A stretch of 64,000 bases of DNA from positions 124,001 through 188,000 of the forward strand of contig NZ_JAVRIF010000005.1 in the NCBI RefSeq assembly GCF_031846185.1. The letters run 5' to 3'. The stretch is from Thalassotalea_H castellviae (GTDB taxonomy: Bacteria; Pseudomonadota; Gammaproteobacteria; Enterobacterales; Alteromonadaceae). Both the position numbers and the translations under genes were made by a program. The number at the start of each line of letters is the position of its first letter. Positions within the stretch are counted from its first letter, which is position 1. Under the pieces are notes generated by a model. The model was not told the DNA's origin. It searched no databases and was given only the letters and a program-made list of their open reading frames with translations. Below are positions 53,144-62,393 of the stretch, piece by piece.

Positions 53144-55687
53144 TTAATTGGCTGAAGCGCTAAACGCTTTGGCAAAAAATAAACTGTTGGCTAAAACTTT
53201 CGCACTACCAAACCAATAACCTCGAAATGCAAATACATCTGACGTAGCAATAACACGACCGCGACCTTGGTTATGAGCAACAATTGCCGGACTATTCGCT
53301 ATTTTATTAATTAAATTTTGATCAGTATAACCACTCATTAACGGCGTTGATGTATATTCAGCAACGGTAATAAAAGGCGATTCAACCGATTCCATAATCA
53401 AGGTACTGTTTCTAAATACCGGTAACTGTGAATCAGTATAGCCATAAGCTAATGGGTGGCTAGTATCGAGTTTAGTGTCAAAAATAGCGCCGGCAATACG
53501 TTTTCTTGCTGACAATTTTTCTTTGTCTTGATAAGTCAGTGATTCGCTATCGAATAGGCCATTAATGTGTTCTTTTTCAACAAAATCAGCCTTTAATAAT
53601 TCAACTTTTGCTAGCCATTGTGCCGCACGCTTTTGCCCAAAAATAACGCCGCCTTTTTTAACCCAAGACTGAATTTTGCTAGTGACATTTTTATTGATAT
53701 CGGCGTAATTACCATCCACCATAATGATATGGCTGTATGACGCTAAATCAACACGAGATAAACGGTTTCTTTCAACAATAGTCACAGGAATATTTAACGT
53801 ATCATCTAGGTAATAAAGGATCTCAGCCGCTTCATATTGCGAGCTTCCTTTGCCGCCAATTAGTAATACCTTAATAGGGTTAACGGGCTTTATTGAACCA
53901 GAGCCAACATCAACGCCATTAATAGTTAATCCCGTGTCGATATTAAAGATCGGTAATGAATTTTCATTCGCGGAAAGCGCTAACAAATCGCGCCATTGTT
54001 GATTTGTTTGAATACCAGCAGGAACCACAATCGTTCCTGTGGCAAAGTTTTTTGTTTTTCCAGCAATAACCGATGAAAATGTTTTTGTGGCCACTTTTGC
54101 TTTAACGCCGTTTGCTAATAATTGATTGAGCAATTTTGGCGCTAAAAAATGATGCCATTCAAAAGCGTAAGCATAAGCATTTTTGTCTATTGAAATGTCA
54201 TTTTTTTCTGCTGGTTGCCATGAATTTTTTGCAAGGCGTAATCCCCAAGTACGTCCAACTTGTATGAAATTTATATCCATCGCTAAAGGCATTGTCCAAC
54301 CGGAAACATCATAAAAAGTATTATCTGGGAAATCGGTTCCTTGGTTAAATAACGCTTGGATCACTCGATATTGTTTTTGCGCCAGTGGCACATAAAAACT
54401 CTGACCTTTTTTATAAAGTGTGCCGTCATAACGAAAATCTTCAGTTAAGGGCAAGACATTGATTTGATGAGCTGTCAGTTTTTCTAAAAAGATATTCAAA
54501 CGATGGGAATCTTTCGCTTCTGTAATTAAATAGCCATTAAACTTTTCTTTTTTGATCAAATCCTCTGACTCTTCATGAAAATTTTTACGATACTTTTTAA
54601 ATTTATCGCTATTTTCCCATGCCCCTTGAATCGTGGAAAGCGAAGTTAATACATGGTTTTTAATGCCATATTCAAAAGTTAACAAGCCATTAATACTGTC
54701 TTGTTGAAAGCCTCGGCTACTCGCTTGCTCGAATAATATACCGATACCACCATTAATGTCTGGATAGGTTGAACCTTTGCCATAATAAAAATCGTCAAAG
54801 CTTTCTTGGCTGTAATATAAACGATCTTCTTTATCTAACGCTTTAGCATGAAAAGTAGCTAGAAGTTGCGTCAACTCGGTGGTTTTCTTCGGTGTTAACG
54901 GATGTGTTCTGCTTGGTATGCCTGGTTGGAAAAAATAACTGCTATTGGCACCCATCTCGTGAAAATCACCTAGAACATGTGGTTGATATTGATGAAAATA
55001 TGCCAATCTATTACGACTCTCTTTTTGAGAAAGTAATAACCAATCACGATTTAGGTCAAAACCAAAGTGATTAGTACGACCTGTTCGCCATTGTTGATGA
55101 TGTTCAATATGATTCGGATCAGGATTAGCCGTTGTACCACGATATGTATTTACCCAATTGACAAAACGGTCCATACCATCAGGATTGATGCTTGGCTCTA
55201 AAACAATAACCGTGTTTTTAAGAATATCAGCTACCGACTTCTCTTGGCTGGCCGCTAAATGATAAGCAATCACGAGCGCGGCATTACTGCCAGTAATTTC
55301 ATCACCATGCACTGAGTACCCTAACCAAACCACTAACGGATCTTCTGGTTTTTTTCCCATATCTTGACGGGCTAATAATTCAGGCAATTTTGCAATATTA
55401 TCAGGATGAGAAAGTGTTAATAACACTTGTTTACGCATTTCAGTTGTACGGCCAATGTCGGTTAGCACGGCTTTATTTGAAGCATTAGCCAATGCTTCCA
55501 TGTATTGCACAAGTTGATCATGACGAATATGTCGCTCACCTAAACCAAAACCTAAAACCGCTTCAGGTTTGATAACTGATTGATCATATGTATGATTTTC
55601 TGGTAAATATTTTTCAACCGCCGCGGCGAATAAAGGTTGGCTAAACAGACTTAATAGTAGAGTTATTATCAGTAAACGAAAATGCAT
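53144..55687 (-). CDS. M14-family zinc carboxypeptidase, exported
   Basis: An 847-residue peptidase with a signal peptide (cleavage near LFAAA, about residue 21). The M14 domain occupies about 45-370: zinc ligands H127 and E130 in SVHGDEITGSNA, and H243 in GDFHEMG. INPDGMDRF (about 168-176) and FDLNRDW (about 210-216) are substrate-binding patterns. The C-terminal half includes a segment like a GATase1/ThuA-fold (KVLLIGGKGSSQYEAAEILYYLD, about 605-630), common in large marine M14 proteins. It probably digests peptides in the periplasm or outside the cell; in Alteromonadales such enzymes are numerous. It stands alone and faces comF tail to tail. Confidence 0.9.
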   Translation of the reverse strand: MHFRLLIITLLLSLFSQPLFAAAVEKYLPENHTYDQSVIKPEAVLGFGLGERHIRHDQLVQYMEALANASNKAVLTDIGRTTEMRKQVLLTLSHPDNIAKLPELLARQDMGKKPEDPLVVWLGYSVHGDEITGSNAALVIAYHLAASQEKSVADILKNTVIVLEPSINPDGMDRFVNWVNTYRGTTANPDPNHIEHHQQWRTGRTNHFGFDLNRDWLLLSQKESRNRLAYFHQYQPHVLGDFHEMGANSSYFFQPGIPSRTHPLTPKKTTELTQLLATFHAKALDKEDRLYYSQESFDDFYYGKGSTYPDINGGIGILFEQASSRGFQQDSINGLLTFEYGIKNHVLTSLSTIQGAWENSDKFKKYRKNFHEESEDLIKKEKFNGYLITEAKDSHRLNIFLEKLTAHQINVLPLTEDFRYDGTLYKKGQSFYVPLAQKQYRVIQALFNQGTDFPDNTFYDVSGWTMPLAMDINFIQVGRTWGLRLAKNSWQPAEKNDISIDKNAYAYAFEWHHFLAPKLLNQLLANGVKAKVATKTFSSVIAGKTKNFATGTIVVPAGIQTNQQWRDLLALSANENSLPIFNIDTGLTINGVDVGSGSIKPVNPIKVLLIGGKGSSQYEAAEILYYLDDTLNIPVTIVERNRLSRVDLASYSHIIMVDGNYADINKNVTSKIQSWVKKGGVIFGQKRAAQWLAKVELLKADFVEKEHINGLFDSESLTYQDKEKLSARKRIAGAIFDTKLDTSHPLAYGYTDSQLPVFRNSTLIMESVESPFITVAEYTSTPLMSGYTDQNLINKIANSPAIVAHNQGRGRVIATSDVFAFRGYWFGSAKVLANSLFFAKAFSASAN

Positions 55688-55978
55688 TTTTGAAATTCCT
55701 AGCTAATTGCTTGAGTTTAATCAAACGAATTTGATTAGAACAAAATAACAAACTCTTAGGAGTGCAGCTAGTATTTCCCCCTTAAATTCTCGTGGTTTTA
55801 TCTCTTTTTTATCTCGATTTTTAACAAAAAGGCACTTTTTAATAAAAAATAAACCGCAGAATAAATGATCACTAGCGAAACTTAACGTAGCAGAGTAAAA
55901 TAAACATACCTGACTAATTTACTCAGGTATCACATAAATCTTATCCTTATTTTTGAAAAGTTTAGAGCGAAACGCATT

Positions 55979-56557
55979 ATGATCACAATTTCAGAAACAG
56001 CCCAAGAACATTTTCAAAAGCTGTTATCCCAACAAGCCGAAGGCACAAGTATTCGCGTATTTGTTGTCAATCCAGGAACAGCAAGTGCCGAATGTGGTGT
56101 GTCATATTGCCCAGCAGATGCTGTTGAACCTGAAGATATCGAAATTCCTTTTGAGCATTTCTCTGCTTATGTCGATGCAGACAGCAAAGCATTTTTAGAA
56201 GATGCAGAAATCGACTTTACGACTGACCAAATGGGCTCTCAGTTAACCTTAAAAGCACCCAATGCGAAATTGCGTAAAGTCGCTGACGATGCACCTTTAT
56301 TTGAACGCGTTGATTACTTTTTAAAAGCGGAAGTAAATCCTCAATTAGCTGGCCATGGCGGCGAATGTACTTTGATGGAGATCACAGATGATGGTTACGC
56401 CGTTTTACAATTTGGTGGTGGCTGTAATGGCTGTAGTCAAATTGACGTTACCGTAAAAGACGGCATTGAAAAACAGCTGATTGAAATGATGGGTGATGAA
56501 ATTAAAGGTGTTAAAGATATGACAGAACACGAACGTGGTGAACATTCATATTATTAA
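55979..56557 (+). CDS. nfuA: Fe-S biogenesis protein NfuA
   Basis: A 192-residue iron-sulfur carrier. The N-terminal half is a degenerate A-type domain (ISETAQEHFQKLL, about 3-15; the segment around VNPGTASAECGVSYC), and the C-terminal NFU domain carries the cluster motif GGGCNGCSQIDVTVKDG with the CxxC pair (about residues 149-152). Its length matches E. coli NfuA (191). It matures Fe-S proteins under oxidative stress or iron limitation. The upstream gap (55688-55978) shows no IscR- or Fur-type site that I can identify. A terminator follows at 56587. Confidence 0.97.
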   Translation: MITISETAQEHFQKLLSQQAEGTSIRVFVVNPGTASAECGVSYCPADAVEPEDIEIPFEHFSAYVDADSKAFLEDAEIDFTTDQMGSQLTLKAPNAKLRKVADDAPLFERVDYFLKAEVNPQLAGHGGECTLMEITDDGYAVLQFGGGCNGCSQIDVTVKDGIEKQLIEMMGDEIKGVKDMTEHERGEHSYY

Positions 56558-56586
56558 ATAACATCCTTACACATATTGATTAATCG

Positions 56587-56622
56587 AAAAGCCAACTGAA
56601 TTTATTTCATTTGGCTTTTTTT
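56587..56622 (+). terminator. Rho-independent terminator of nfuA
   Basis: The stem AAGCCAA/TTGGCTT with further pairing of CTGAA and TTCA is followed by seven T. It may also serve the convergent MATE gene. Confidence 0.88.
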
Positions 56623-56645
56623 AACTGTTTAAAATCTAAAAAGTA

Positions 56646-57983
56646 CTAACTTTCAAGGGCTTTGGCATGCCAGATATGCCGAGTAAAATGCCACGCTAGT
56701 GTTAAACCTCTAGCAATCATAAAAACGATAAACGCAAACCATAAGCCATTGTTTTCATAACTTTGCAATAACCACCACAACGGAAAAAAGCAACCAAAAG
56801 TAGATAGAATCATGCTATTTCGCATTGCTTTGGCTTGCGTTAATCCAATATAAATACCATCAAACAAATAACTCCAACATGCAGCAAGTGGTAAGAGCAT
56901 AATCCAAAATAAATATTGGTCGGCATAAAGAACAACCGCTTCAATATCTGAAATTAAACGTACAATAGATGGCCCCCAGAAAATGAAAAACAGGCTATAT
57001 ACCAAGGCAAAAATCAGTGTCCAGAATAAACTAACTTTAAAAACAACCTGTAATTTTTTCAGGTTATTTTCGCCTTTTGCCTTGCCGACCATGACTTCTG
57101 CGGCGTTGGCAATACCGTCTAAACCAAAGGATATAAAGAGTAAAAAATTCATTAATATTGCATTTGCCGCTACAACATTATCACCTAATCTGGCCCCTTG
57201 AAACGTGATAAACACAAAGCAAGACTGCAGACAAAGTGTTCGTATTAAAATATCTCGATTTAGCTTGAAGTAACTAACCAGCGCTAACTTATCCAACAAC
57301 TTACTTTTAATATCGTTAACAGAAGCTTTAATGATTGGCTTAAAATGATGAAATATTAACGTTAAAGATAACAAGATACTGGCATATTCAGCAATTAAGG
57401 TGGCATAAGCGACGCCTTGTACTTGCCAATCAAGCCATAGGACAAAAACAACATCTAAAACAAGGTTAACAAGGTTGGTAAATATTAAGATCCACATGAC
57501 CATTTTAGCTTTGTGATTGCCCAATAACCAACCTAATAACACTAAGTTCGCTAATGCGGCGGGTAATCCCCAGATCCTAATTTCGCTATATTGTTGAGCA
57601 TAAAACTGAACCTGATCTGAGCCTCCTGATAAATAAATAGCCCCAGAAATATATGGCGTTTGCAGTAATATAAAGCTCCCACCAATGATTAAAGCGACCA
57701 GTAAACCGCGTAATAATACTAATAAATTTTGTGAGGCATTTTGTTGACCAAATGCTTGAGCAGCTAACCCCGTGGTGGTCATGCGTAAAAAACCGCATAA
57801 CCATGTAATACAAGTGATGACCATTGCACCTACGGTACTTCCACCTAAATAGTAGGCATGATCTAAATGACCAATCACCGCAGTATCTACTAATCCTAAT
57901 AATGGTACCGTGATATTTGACAGTATCATTGGGATAGCTAATACAAATAATTGTTTATGATCCGCTTTATTTGCAAAGAACAA
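56646..57983 (-). CDS. MATE-family efflux transporter, DinF-like
   Basis: A 445-residue multidrug/sodium or proton antiporter with twelve hydrophobic helices. The N-terminal FVLAIPMILSNITVPLLGLVDTAVIGH (about residues 14-40) is the MATE signature, and GLAAQAFGQQNASQNLLVLLRG (about 72-93) matches the DinF/DNA-damage-inducible branch. The start is a TTG at 57983 with AAGGTG 4 bases upstream; there is no ATG in frame near it. It is convergent with nfuA and divergent from the deacetylase gene. The substrate is unknown. Confidence 0.88.
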   Translation of the reverse strand: MFFANKADHKQLFVLAIPMILSNITVPLLGLVDTAVIGHLDHAYYLGGSTVGAMVITCITWLCGFLRMTTTGLAAQAFGQQNASQNLLVLLRGLLVALIIGGSFILLQTPYISGAIYLSGGSDQVQFYAQQYSEIRIWGLPAALANLVLLGWLLGNHKAKMVMWILIFTNLVNLVLDVVFVLWLDWQVQGVAYATLIAEYASILLSLTLIFHHFKPIIKASVNDIKSKLLDKLALVSYFKLNRDILIRTLCLQSCFVFITFQGARLGDNVVAANAILMNFLLFISFGLDGIANAAEVMVGKAKGENNLKKLQVVFKVSLFWTLIFALVYSLFFIFWGPSIVRLISDIEAVVLYADQYLFWIMLLPLAACWSYLFDGIYIGLTQAKAMRNSMILSTFGCFFPLWWLLQSYENNGLWFAFIVFMIARGLTLAWHFTRHIWHAKALES

Positions 57984-58092
57984 TAATCACCTTCTTGTTG
58001 ACATTAATGACGGCAAAGACACTATATATTTTGCCTAATAAACGCTATGGTTGGCGGCATAAACATTTTACTATGAAATACAGAGTGATCCC

Positions 58093-59148
58093 GTGAAAAT
58101 CATCCAATTTAGTTTACTAATAACACTATTCAGTTTTACGATGAATGGTGTTGCCGCTGTAATTTTACAATATCATCACGTCAGTGACGACAGCCCCGCC
58201 AGTACGAGTATTTCGCCAGCGCAATTTGAAGCACATATGCAGTATTTAGCCGATAATAGCTTTCGTGTTGTTCCTTTATCAGAATTAATGAATTCCATTA
58301 AAAAACAGCAAGCTATTCCTGATAAAACCGTGGCGATTACTTTTGATGATGCGTATTTAGATATTTTGACACAAGGTAAACCGATTCTCGATAAGTTTAA
58401 TTACCCTTTCACCATTTTCATCAACCCCGGCATAATCAACCAAAACTCATCACAATATCTTTCATGGCTGCAACTAAAAAAAATGGCCGATGATGGCGTT
58501 ATTATTGCCAACCATGGTTTTAACCACGATTCATTCGCGCGCATTCCTAAAAACTTAACCGAAGCAGAATGGCTTGATCATCTTAAAACCTTGCTCAACC
58601 AAGCAGAAAAAATAATTGAAGAAAATACCGGACAAAGTTGGCGTTATTTTGCCTATCCTTATGGTGAATATACACCAGCGATTCAACGCATGCTCAAAGA
58701 GCATGATTTTATCGCCTTTTCACAACAAAGCGGCGCTGTTGGTTTCGGCACTGATCTTACAGCAGTACCCCGTTTTCCTGCATCAAAGCCTTATGACAAC
58801 CTCACCACCTTACGTGATAAATTGCATGCGTTACCTTTTTCGATGACTTTAACAGACGAAAGTACTGAAACCATTTATCCGATAAATAGCCTAGAATCCG
58901 CCACATTTAATGTCATTGTTGATGATTTTAATAAAAGTCAGTTAAATTGTTATGTTACTGGTATTGGTCGTCAGAACATTGATTGGCAAACAGAAAATAG
59001 TTTTATGATTACTTTTAACGCACCATTGCCGAGTGGACGAGTAAGAGCCAATTGTACTGCTCCGAGTAAAAGTAAGCCCGGTCGATATTATTGGTATTCA
59101 AAACCTTGGTTCATATTAGAAGCAGGGGATCAGTGGTACCCACTTTAA
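58093..59148 (+). CDS. Exported polysaccharide deacetylase (NodB/PgaB-like)
   Basis: A 351-residue enzyme with a signal peptide (cleavage near GVAAV, about residue 22) and a GTG start. The CE4 domain has ILQYHHVSDD (about 24-33), TFDDAY with the catalytic/metal Asp pair (about 83-88), and ANHGFNHDSF with the metal His (about 138-147), then FAYPYGEYTPAI. This resembles the deacetylase half of PgaB, removing acetyl groups from a GlcNAc polymer in the periplasm; the PgaB glycosidase domain is lacking, replaced by a small C-terminal beta domain (about 260-350). The neighbours do not form a pga cluster. A link with the upstream chitin locus is possible but not shown. Confidence 0.87.
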   Translation: MKIIQFSLLITLFSFTMNGVAAVILQYHHVSDDSPASTSISPAQFEAHMQYLADNSFRVVPLSELMNSIKKQQAIPDKTVAITFDDAYLDILTQGKPILDKFNYPFTIFINPGIINQNSSQYLSWLQLKKMADDGVIIANHGFNHDSFARIPKNLTEAEWLDHLKTLLNQAEKIIEENTGQSWRYFAYPYGEYTPAIQRMLKEHDFIAFSQQSGAVGFGTDLTAVPRFPASKPYDNLTTLRDKLHALPFSMTLTDESTETIYPINSLESATFNVIVDDFNKSQLNCYVTGIGRQNIDWQTENSFMITFNAPLPSGRVRANCTAPSKSKPGRYYWYSKPWFILEAGDQWYPL

Positions 59149-59184
59149 CCCTGTAGTTTCAAGCTAAATTTTCTCCAGAAATAT

Positions 59185-59211
59185 GAAAAAAGGAGCCACA
59201 AGCTCCTTTTT
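59185..59211. terminator. Bidirectional terminator between the deacetylase and SCO1
   Basis: The stem AAAAAAGGAGC/GCTCCTTTTT, with loop CACAA, is A-rich on one side and T-rich on the other, so it can act for both convergent genes. Confidence 0.9.
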
Positions 59212-59232
59212 CAATAATCAAACATGTTCATG

Positions 59233-59862
59233 TTATTCCGATAATTTAACAATTTTTGCAAAATCGCTGACTAGGTTTTCTCCGGAAATAATCGGTAATT
59301 GCCCTAATTCATGCTCAGGTTTGAAAATAGCCGATATTTTGCCTTCTGGGTTGATTAATACGATAGAAGCGCTGTGATCAACTAAATAGTTATCATCTCG
59401 CTTTTCATCACTTATTGCATACATTAAGCCTAAATTTCTCGAGAAAGGAAATAATACTGAATGATCAGCCGTTAAAGCTTTAAATTCTGGGTTGAAATAA
59501 GCGATATATTGAGAAAGCTTATCTACCGTATCACGCTGAGGATCAACAGAAACTAATAAGACTTGTGCATTGTTATTAATCGCTTTGAGCTCATCATAAA
59601 CAAAATTGAGTTCTTGTAAGGTCGTCGGGCACACATCAGGACAAGAGGTATAACCAAAAAATACCCATGACCATTTACCGATGAATTGTTCGTTGGCAAA
59701 TTTCGCCCCTTGATGATCAACCATAGCAAAAGGTTTTATTGTGCGCGGTGTTTGGTAAAACAAAGAATGTTCAGGTTGTGCCAAGTTATACGATTTTTGA
59801 TACAGCAAAAAACCTGTCGCTATTGAAATAACCGCAACAATAGCGATAAGTAATTTATTCAC
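59233..59862 (-). CDS. sco1: SCO1/SenC-family copper chaperone for cytochrome oxidase
   Basis: A 209-residue membrane-anchored protein delivering copper to the CuA site of cytochrome c oxidase. One N-terminal helix (residues 3-21) precedes a thioredoxin fold with the copper motif CPDVC (Cys74, Cys78) in FFGYTSCPDVCPTTL, and the third ligand His in VDHSASIVLINPEG (about 163). It uses a GTG start with AAGGA 7 bases upstream. It is the last gene of the COX assembly set, 16 bp after the cyoE/COX10 gene. Confidence 0.94.
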   Translation of the reverse strand: MNKLLIAIVAVISIATGFLLYQKSYNLAQPEHSLFYQTPRTIKPFAMVDHQGAKFANEQFIGKWSWVFFGYTSCPDVCPTTLQELNFVYDELKAINNNAQVLLVSVDPQRDTVDKLSQYIAYFNPEFKALTADHSVLFPFSRNLGLMYAISDEKRDDNYLVDHSASIVLINPEGKISAIFKPEHELGQLPIISGENLVSDFAKIVKLSE

Positions 59863-59878
59863 AAGATATCCTTAAAAA

Positions 59879-60796
59879 TTAATTCAGTGGTAAAGCGTAA
59901 TGGTCAACTAATAAAATAATAAAGAGTAACATTAAATGGATAATCGAGAACTTAAACGTATCCATGGCGGTACTCTCATCGGCATTAAATTTAAGTTTCC
60001 AGGCATAAACAAAAAATATGATGTTCAGCACAACCGCACCAATTAAATACAACCAATTACTCATGCCAACAAGATAAGGCAGTAAACCAACAACAAACAA
60101 TAAAACCGTATACAAAAGAATTTGGGTTTTAGTGAAATTCACGCCATGCGTTACTGGCAGCATTGGAATGTTGACCTTGGCATATTCATCTTTTCGATGA
60201 ATGGCTAACGCCCAAAAATGAGGAGGTGTCCATGTAAAAATTAACAAGACCAACAGCAAAGCATTCGGATGAATTTCATTGGTCATTGCCGTCCAGCCCA
60301 ATAACGGCGGTATTGCGCCAGCTAAGCCACCAATAGTAATGTTCTGTGGCGTAGCACGCTTTAAATACATAGTATAAATAAAACTGTAACCAACTAAACC
60401 CGAGAAAGTTAACCAAGCCGTTAAAGGGTTTACAAAACTATATAAAATAGCAAAACCAGATACGGCTAATAGCATGGCAAACAACGCGGCATTCTTAGGA
60501 TCTAATCGGCCGGTTGCAACAGGTCTGTTGTAGGTTCTGCCCATCACACTATCAATACGTTCATCAACGATGTGATTAATCGCTGCTGCGGCCGATGAAA
60601 GAAAGCCAATGCCTGTCATTGAAGGAATTAAAACCTGCCAAGGAATAGCACCAGGTACCGATAAACACATACCGACTAATGCCGTTAACACTAATAACGC
60701 AACGACACGTGGTTTGGTGATTTCATAATAATCACGCCAACTTGCCGTCATTGGTTTACTCACATCAGCCTCTACTGAAGAAATATCACTACTCAT
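59879..60796 (-). CDS. cyoE: Heme O synthase (protoheme IX farnesyltransferase)
   Basis: A 305-residue inner-membrane prenyltransferase that adds a farnesyl group to heme B, the first step to heme A. Nine helices are expected. The Asp-rich prenyl-diphosphate motif is NHIVDERIDSVMGRTYNRPV (about 73-92), and the loop with TPPHFWALAIHRKDEY (about 189-204) is the second family motif. Its start has AGGAG 5 bases upstream and lies 8 bp after the heme A synthase stop. The gene is of the ctaB/COX10 type, working with COX15. Confidence 0.97.
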   Translation of the reverse strand: MSSDISSVEADVSKPMTASWRDYYEITKPRVVALLVLTALVGMCLSVPGAIPWQVLIPSMTGIGFLSSAAAAINHIVDERIDSVMGRTYNRPVATGRLDPKNAALFAMLLAVSGFAILYSFVNPLTAWLTFSGLVGYSFIYTMYLKRATPQNITIGGLAGAIPPLLGWTAMTNEIHPNALLLVLLIFTWTPPHFWALAIHRKDEYAKVNIPMLPVTHGVNFTKTQILLYTVLLFVVGLLPYLVGMSNWLYLIGAVVLNIIFFVYAWKLKFNADESTAMDTFKFSIIHLMLLFIILLVDHYALPLN

Positions 60797-60804
60797 TCTT
60801 ACTC

Positions 60805-61812
60805 CTAGGCTTTTCGCTTTAAACTATAGGTTAATAAAATTAGCATTAACATTAGGCATGCCGCAACAATGTTATGACTAACTGCCACCGAAAGCGGTAA
60901 TGAAAACCAGACATTACTGATCCCTAATGCGATTTGTGCCGTTAATATCATCACTAAACCGACTGCGGTATTTTTAAAGAATCGGGTATTAGCTTTCATA
61001 AATATCGTACCAGCCAGCCACAGTAAGTAAACCGCAGTAATGATGGCACCAAAACGATGCATTACATGAATGGTCACGCGTTCATAATGCCCTAAATGGC
61101 CATGTTCATAGGTGTCACGCTCTGGTGGTATCAAATCAAACGCCACTTCAATGGTGAATTCTTCTGCCCAACCGGCCTGACAAATAGGTAATTCTGTACA
61201 AACGAGCGCGGCATAATTGGCAGAGGTCCAACCGCCTAGCGCGATTTGCCCCGTTAATATGACTACCCCTAATAGTCCATAAGGTGCATAGCGTCGCACT
61301 GAAGCATCACCACCAGGCACGCGATAAGGATTGAGTCTTAAATACAGTAAAAACAGCAGGCATAAAGTAGTAAAACCACCGAGTAAATGTCCCATGACCA
61401 CCACGGGCATTAACATCAAAGTAACTGTCCACATACCTAACGCGGCTTGGAAAATCACCACACATAAAATTAATAAGGGAAGAAATAACGGTGTTCCTTG
61501 CTCTCTATTTCGGAACGATAATATCGCTATCGCTAAAATAAATAAGCCTAAAACTCCGGCAAAATAACGATGGATCATTTCATTCCACGCTTTTTCGGGT
61601 TCAACAGGTCTATCTGGAAATGCTAGTTCAGCTTTTGATATCTGCTCTGATGATTCTGGTACGTCTAATAATCCGTAACAACCGGGCCAATCGGGACAAC
61701 CTAGCCCAGCATGAGTTAAACGAGTATAGGCGCCTAAGCTGACCACAATAATCGCAAGTAAGATACTGACAAGGACAAGTCGTCTAATGTTTTGGGTACT
61801 TTTCTGTTGCAT
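60805..61812 (-). CDS. ctaA: Heme A synthase, COX15/CtaA family
   Basis: A 335-residue membrane enzyme converting heme O to heme A. Eight helices are expected; the motifs GAYTRLTHAGLGCPDWPGCYG (about 23-43), EMIHRYFAG (about 78-86), MGHLLGG with a heme-ligand His (about 139-145) and VMHRFGAI (about 248-255) are diagnostic. The start at 61812 is preferred to a TTG nine bases earlier because AAGGA sits 9 bases upstream of the ATG. The adjacent stop at 61814 leaves a 1-bp gap, so the operon is tightly packed. Confidence 0.95.
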   Translation of the reverse strand: MQQKSTQNIRRLVLVSILLAIIVVSLGAYTRLTHAGLGCPDWPGCYGLLDVPESSEQISKAELAFPDRPVEPEKAWNEMIHRYFAGVLGLFILAIAILSFRNREQGTPLFLPLLILCVVIFQAALGMWTVTLMLMPVVVMGHLLGGFTTLCLLFLLYLRLNPYRVPGGDASVRRYAPYGLLGVVILTGQIALGGWTSANYAALVCTELPICQAGWAEEFTIEVAFDLIPPERDTYEHGHLGHYERVTIHVMHRFGAIITAVYLLWLAGTIFMKANTRFFKNTAVGLVMILTAQIALGISNVWFSLPLSVAVSHNIVAACLMLMLILLTYSLKRKA

Positions 61813-61813
61813 A

Positions 61814-62374
61814 TTAGCCAATCCTTGAATATTTCAATAATTTTTTCATATCGGCAAGAATAGCTTTATCAAAAGAGACTAAACCTGCTTTTTCTTTTGG
61901 ACCTTGATAAGACATAACAACGTTGCCTAACGGGTCAACTATCACAACTTGATTGCTTTCAATATGTTCGTTTGCTTGTTCAGGCAACGAAAGTTGTTGC
62001 CACTTAGCATGACGTAAATGACTTAATTGACGCTCCGCTAAGCTTTTCTCGTATAAGACAATGGGAGTGACGCGAGGCAGTTCTTTACCTAATAACGTAT
62101 ATGTATTATTAAGCGATAGCAGGGTTTTTTCACATAATTGTTGACAGTTTGCAGGCAAGCGATAAAGGATTAACCATTGTTCTTTTAACGCCGTAGGATC
62201 AACACCTAGGTCGGTTAAGGTCAGTTCTTGTTCGGCCAATTGACCATGGTTAGTGACCCCGTAATTAAACCAATGTTGTTCTAGCGCTAATTTAGCTAAA
62301 ACGACAGGTAATATGAATACGGCCAAGGTGATGAGTAACGTTCGACGTGATTTATTTACTTGAGGCGAAGACAT
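61814..62374 (-). CDS. Sco-like CxxxC membrane-anchored protein between SURF1 and COX15
   Basis: A 186-residue protein with one N-terminal helix (about residues 12-29) and a thioredoxin-like domain. Cys77 and Cys81 form ANCQQLCEKT, the same CxxxC spacing as the copper site of SCO1. The position where Sco has its ligand His reads IESNQVVIVDPLG, so that residue is not His. The gene is commonly seen at this place in marine Gammaproteobacteria as a hypothetical COX-assembly protein. The start at 62374 has AAAGG 6 bases upstream; upstream codons in frame overlap SURF1 and are not used. It may be an accessory thiol reductase or copper handler. Confidence 0.75.
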   Translation of the reverse strand: MSSPQVNKSRRTLLITLAVFILPVVLAKLALEQHWFNYGVTNHGQLAEQELTLTDLGVDPTALKEQWLILYRLPANCQQLCEKTLLSLNNTYTLLGKELPRVTPIVLYEKSLAERQLSHLRHAKWQQLSLPEQANEHIESNQVVIVDPLGNVVMSYQGPKEKAGLVSFDKAILADMKKLLKYSRIG

Positions 62375-62393
62375 AGATAACCTTTTTCTTATT

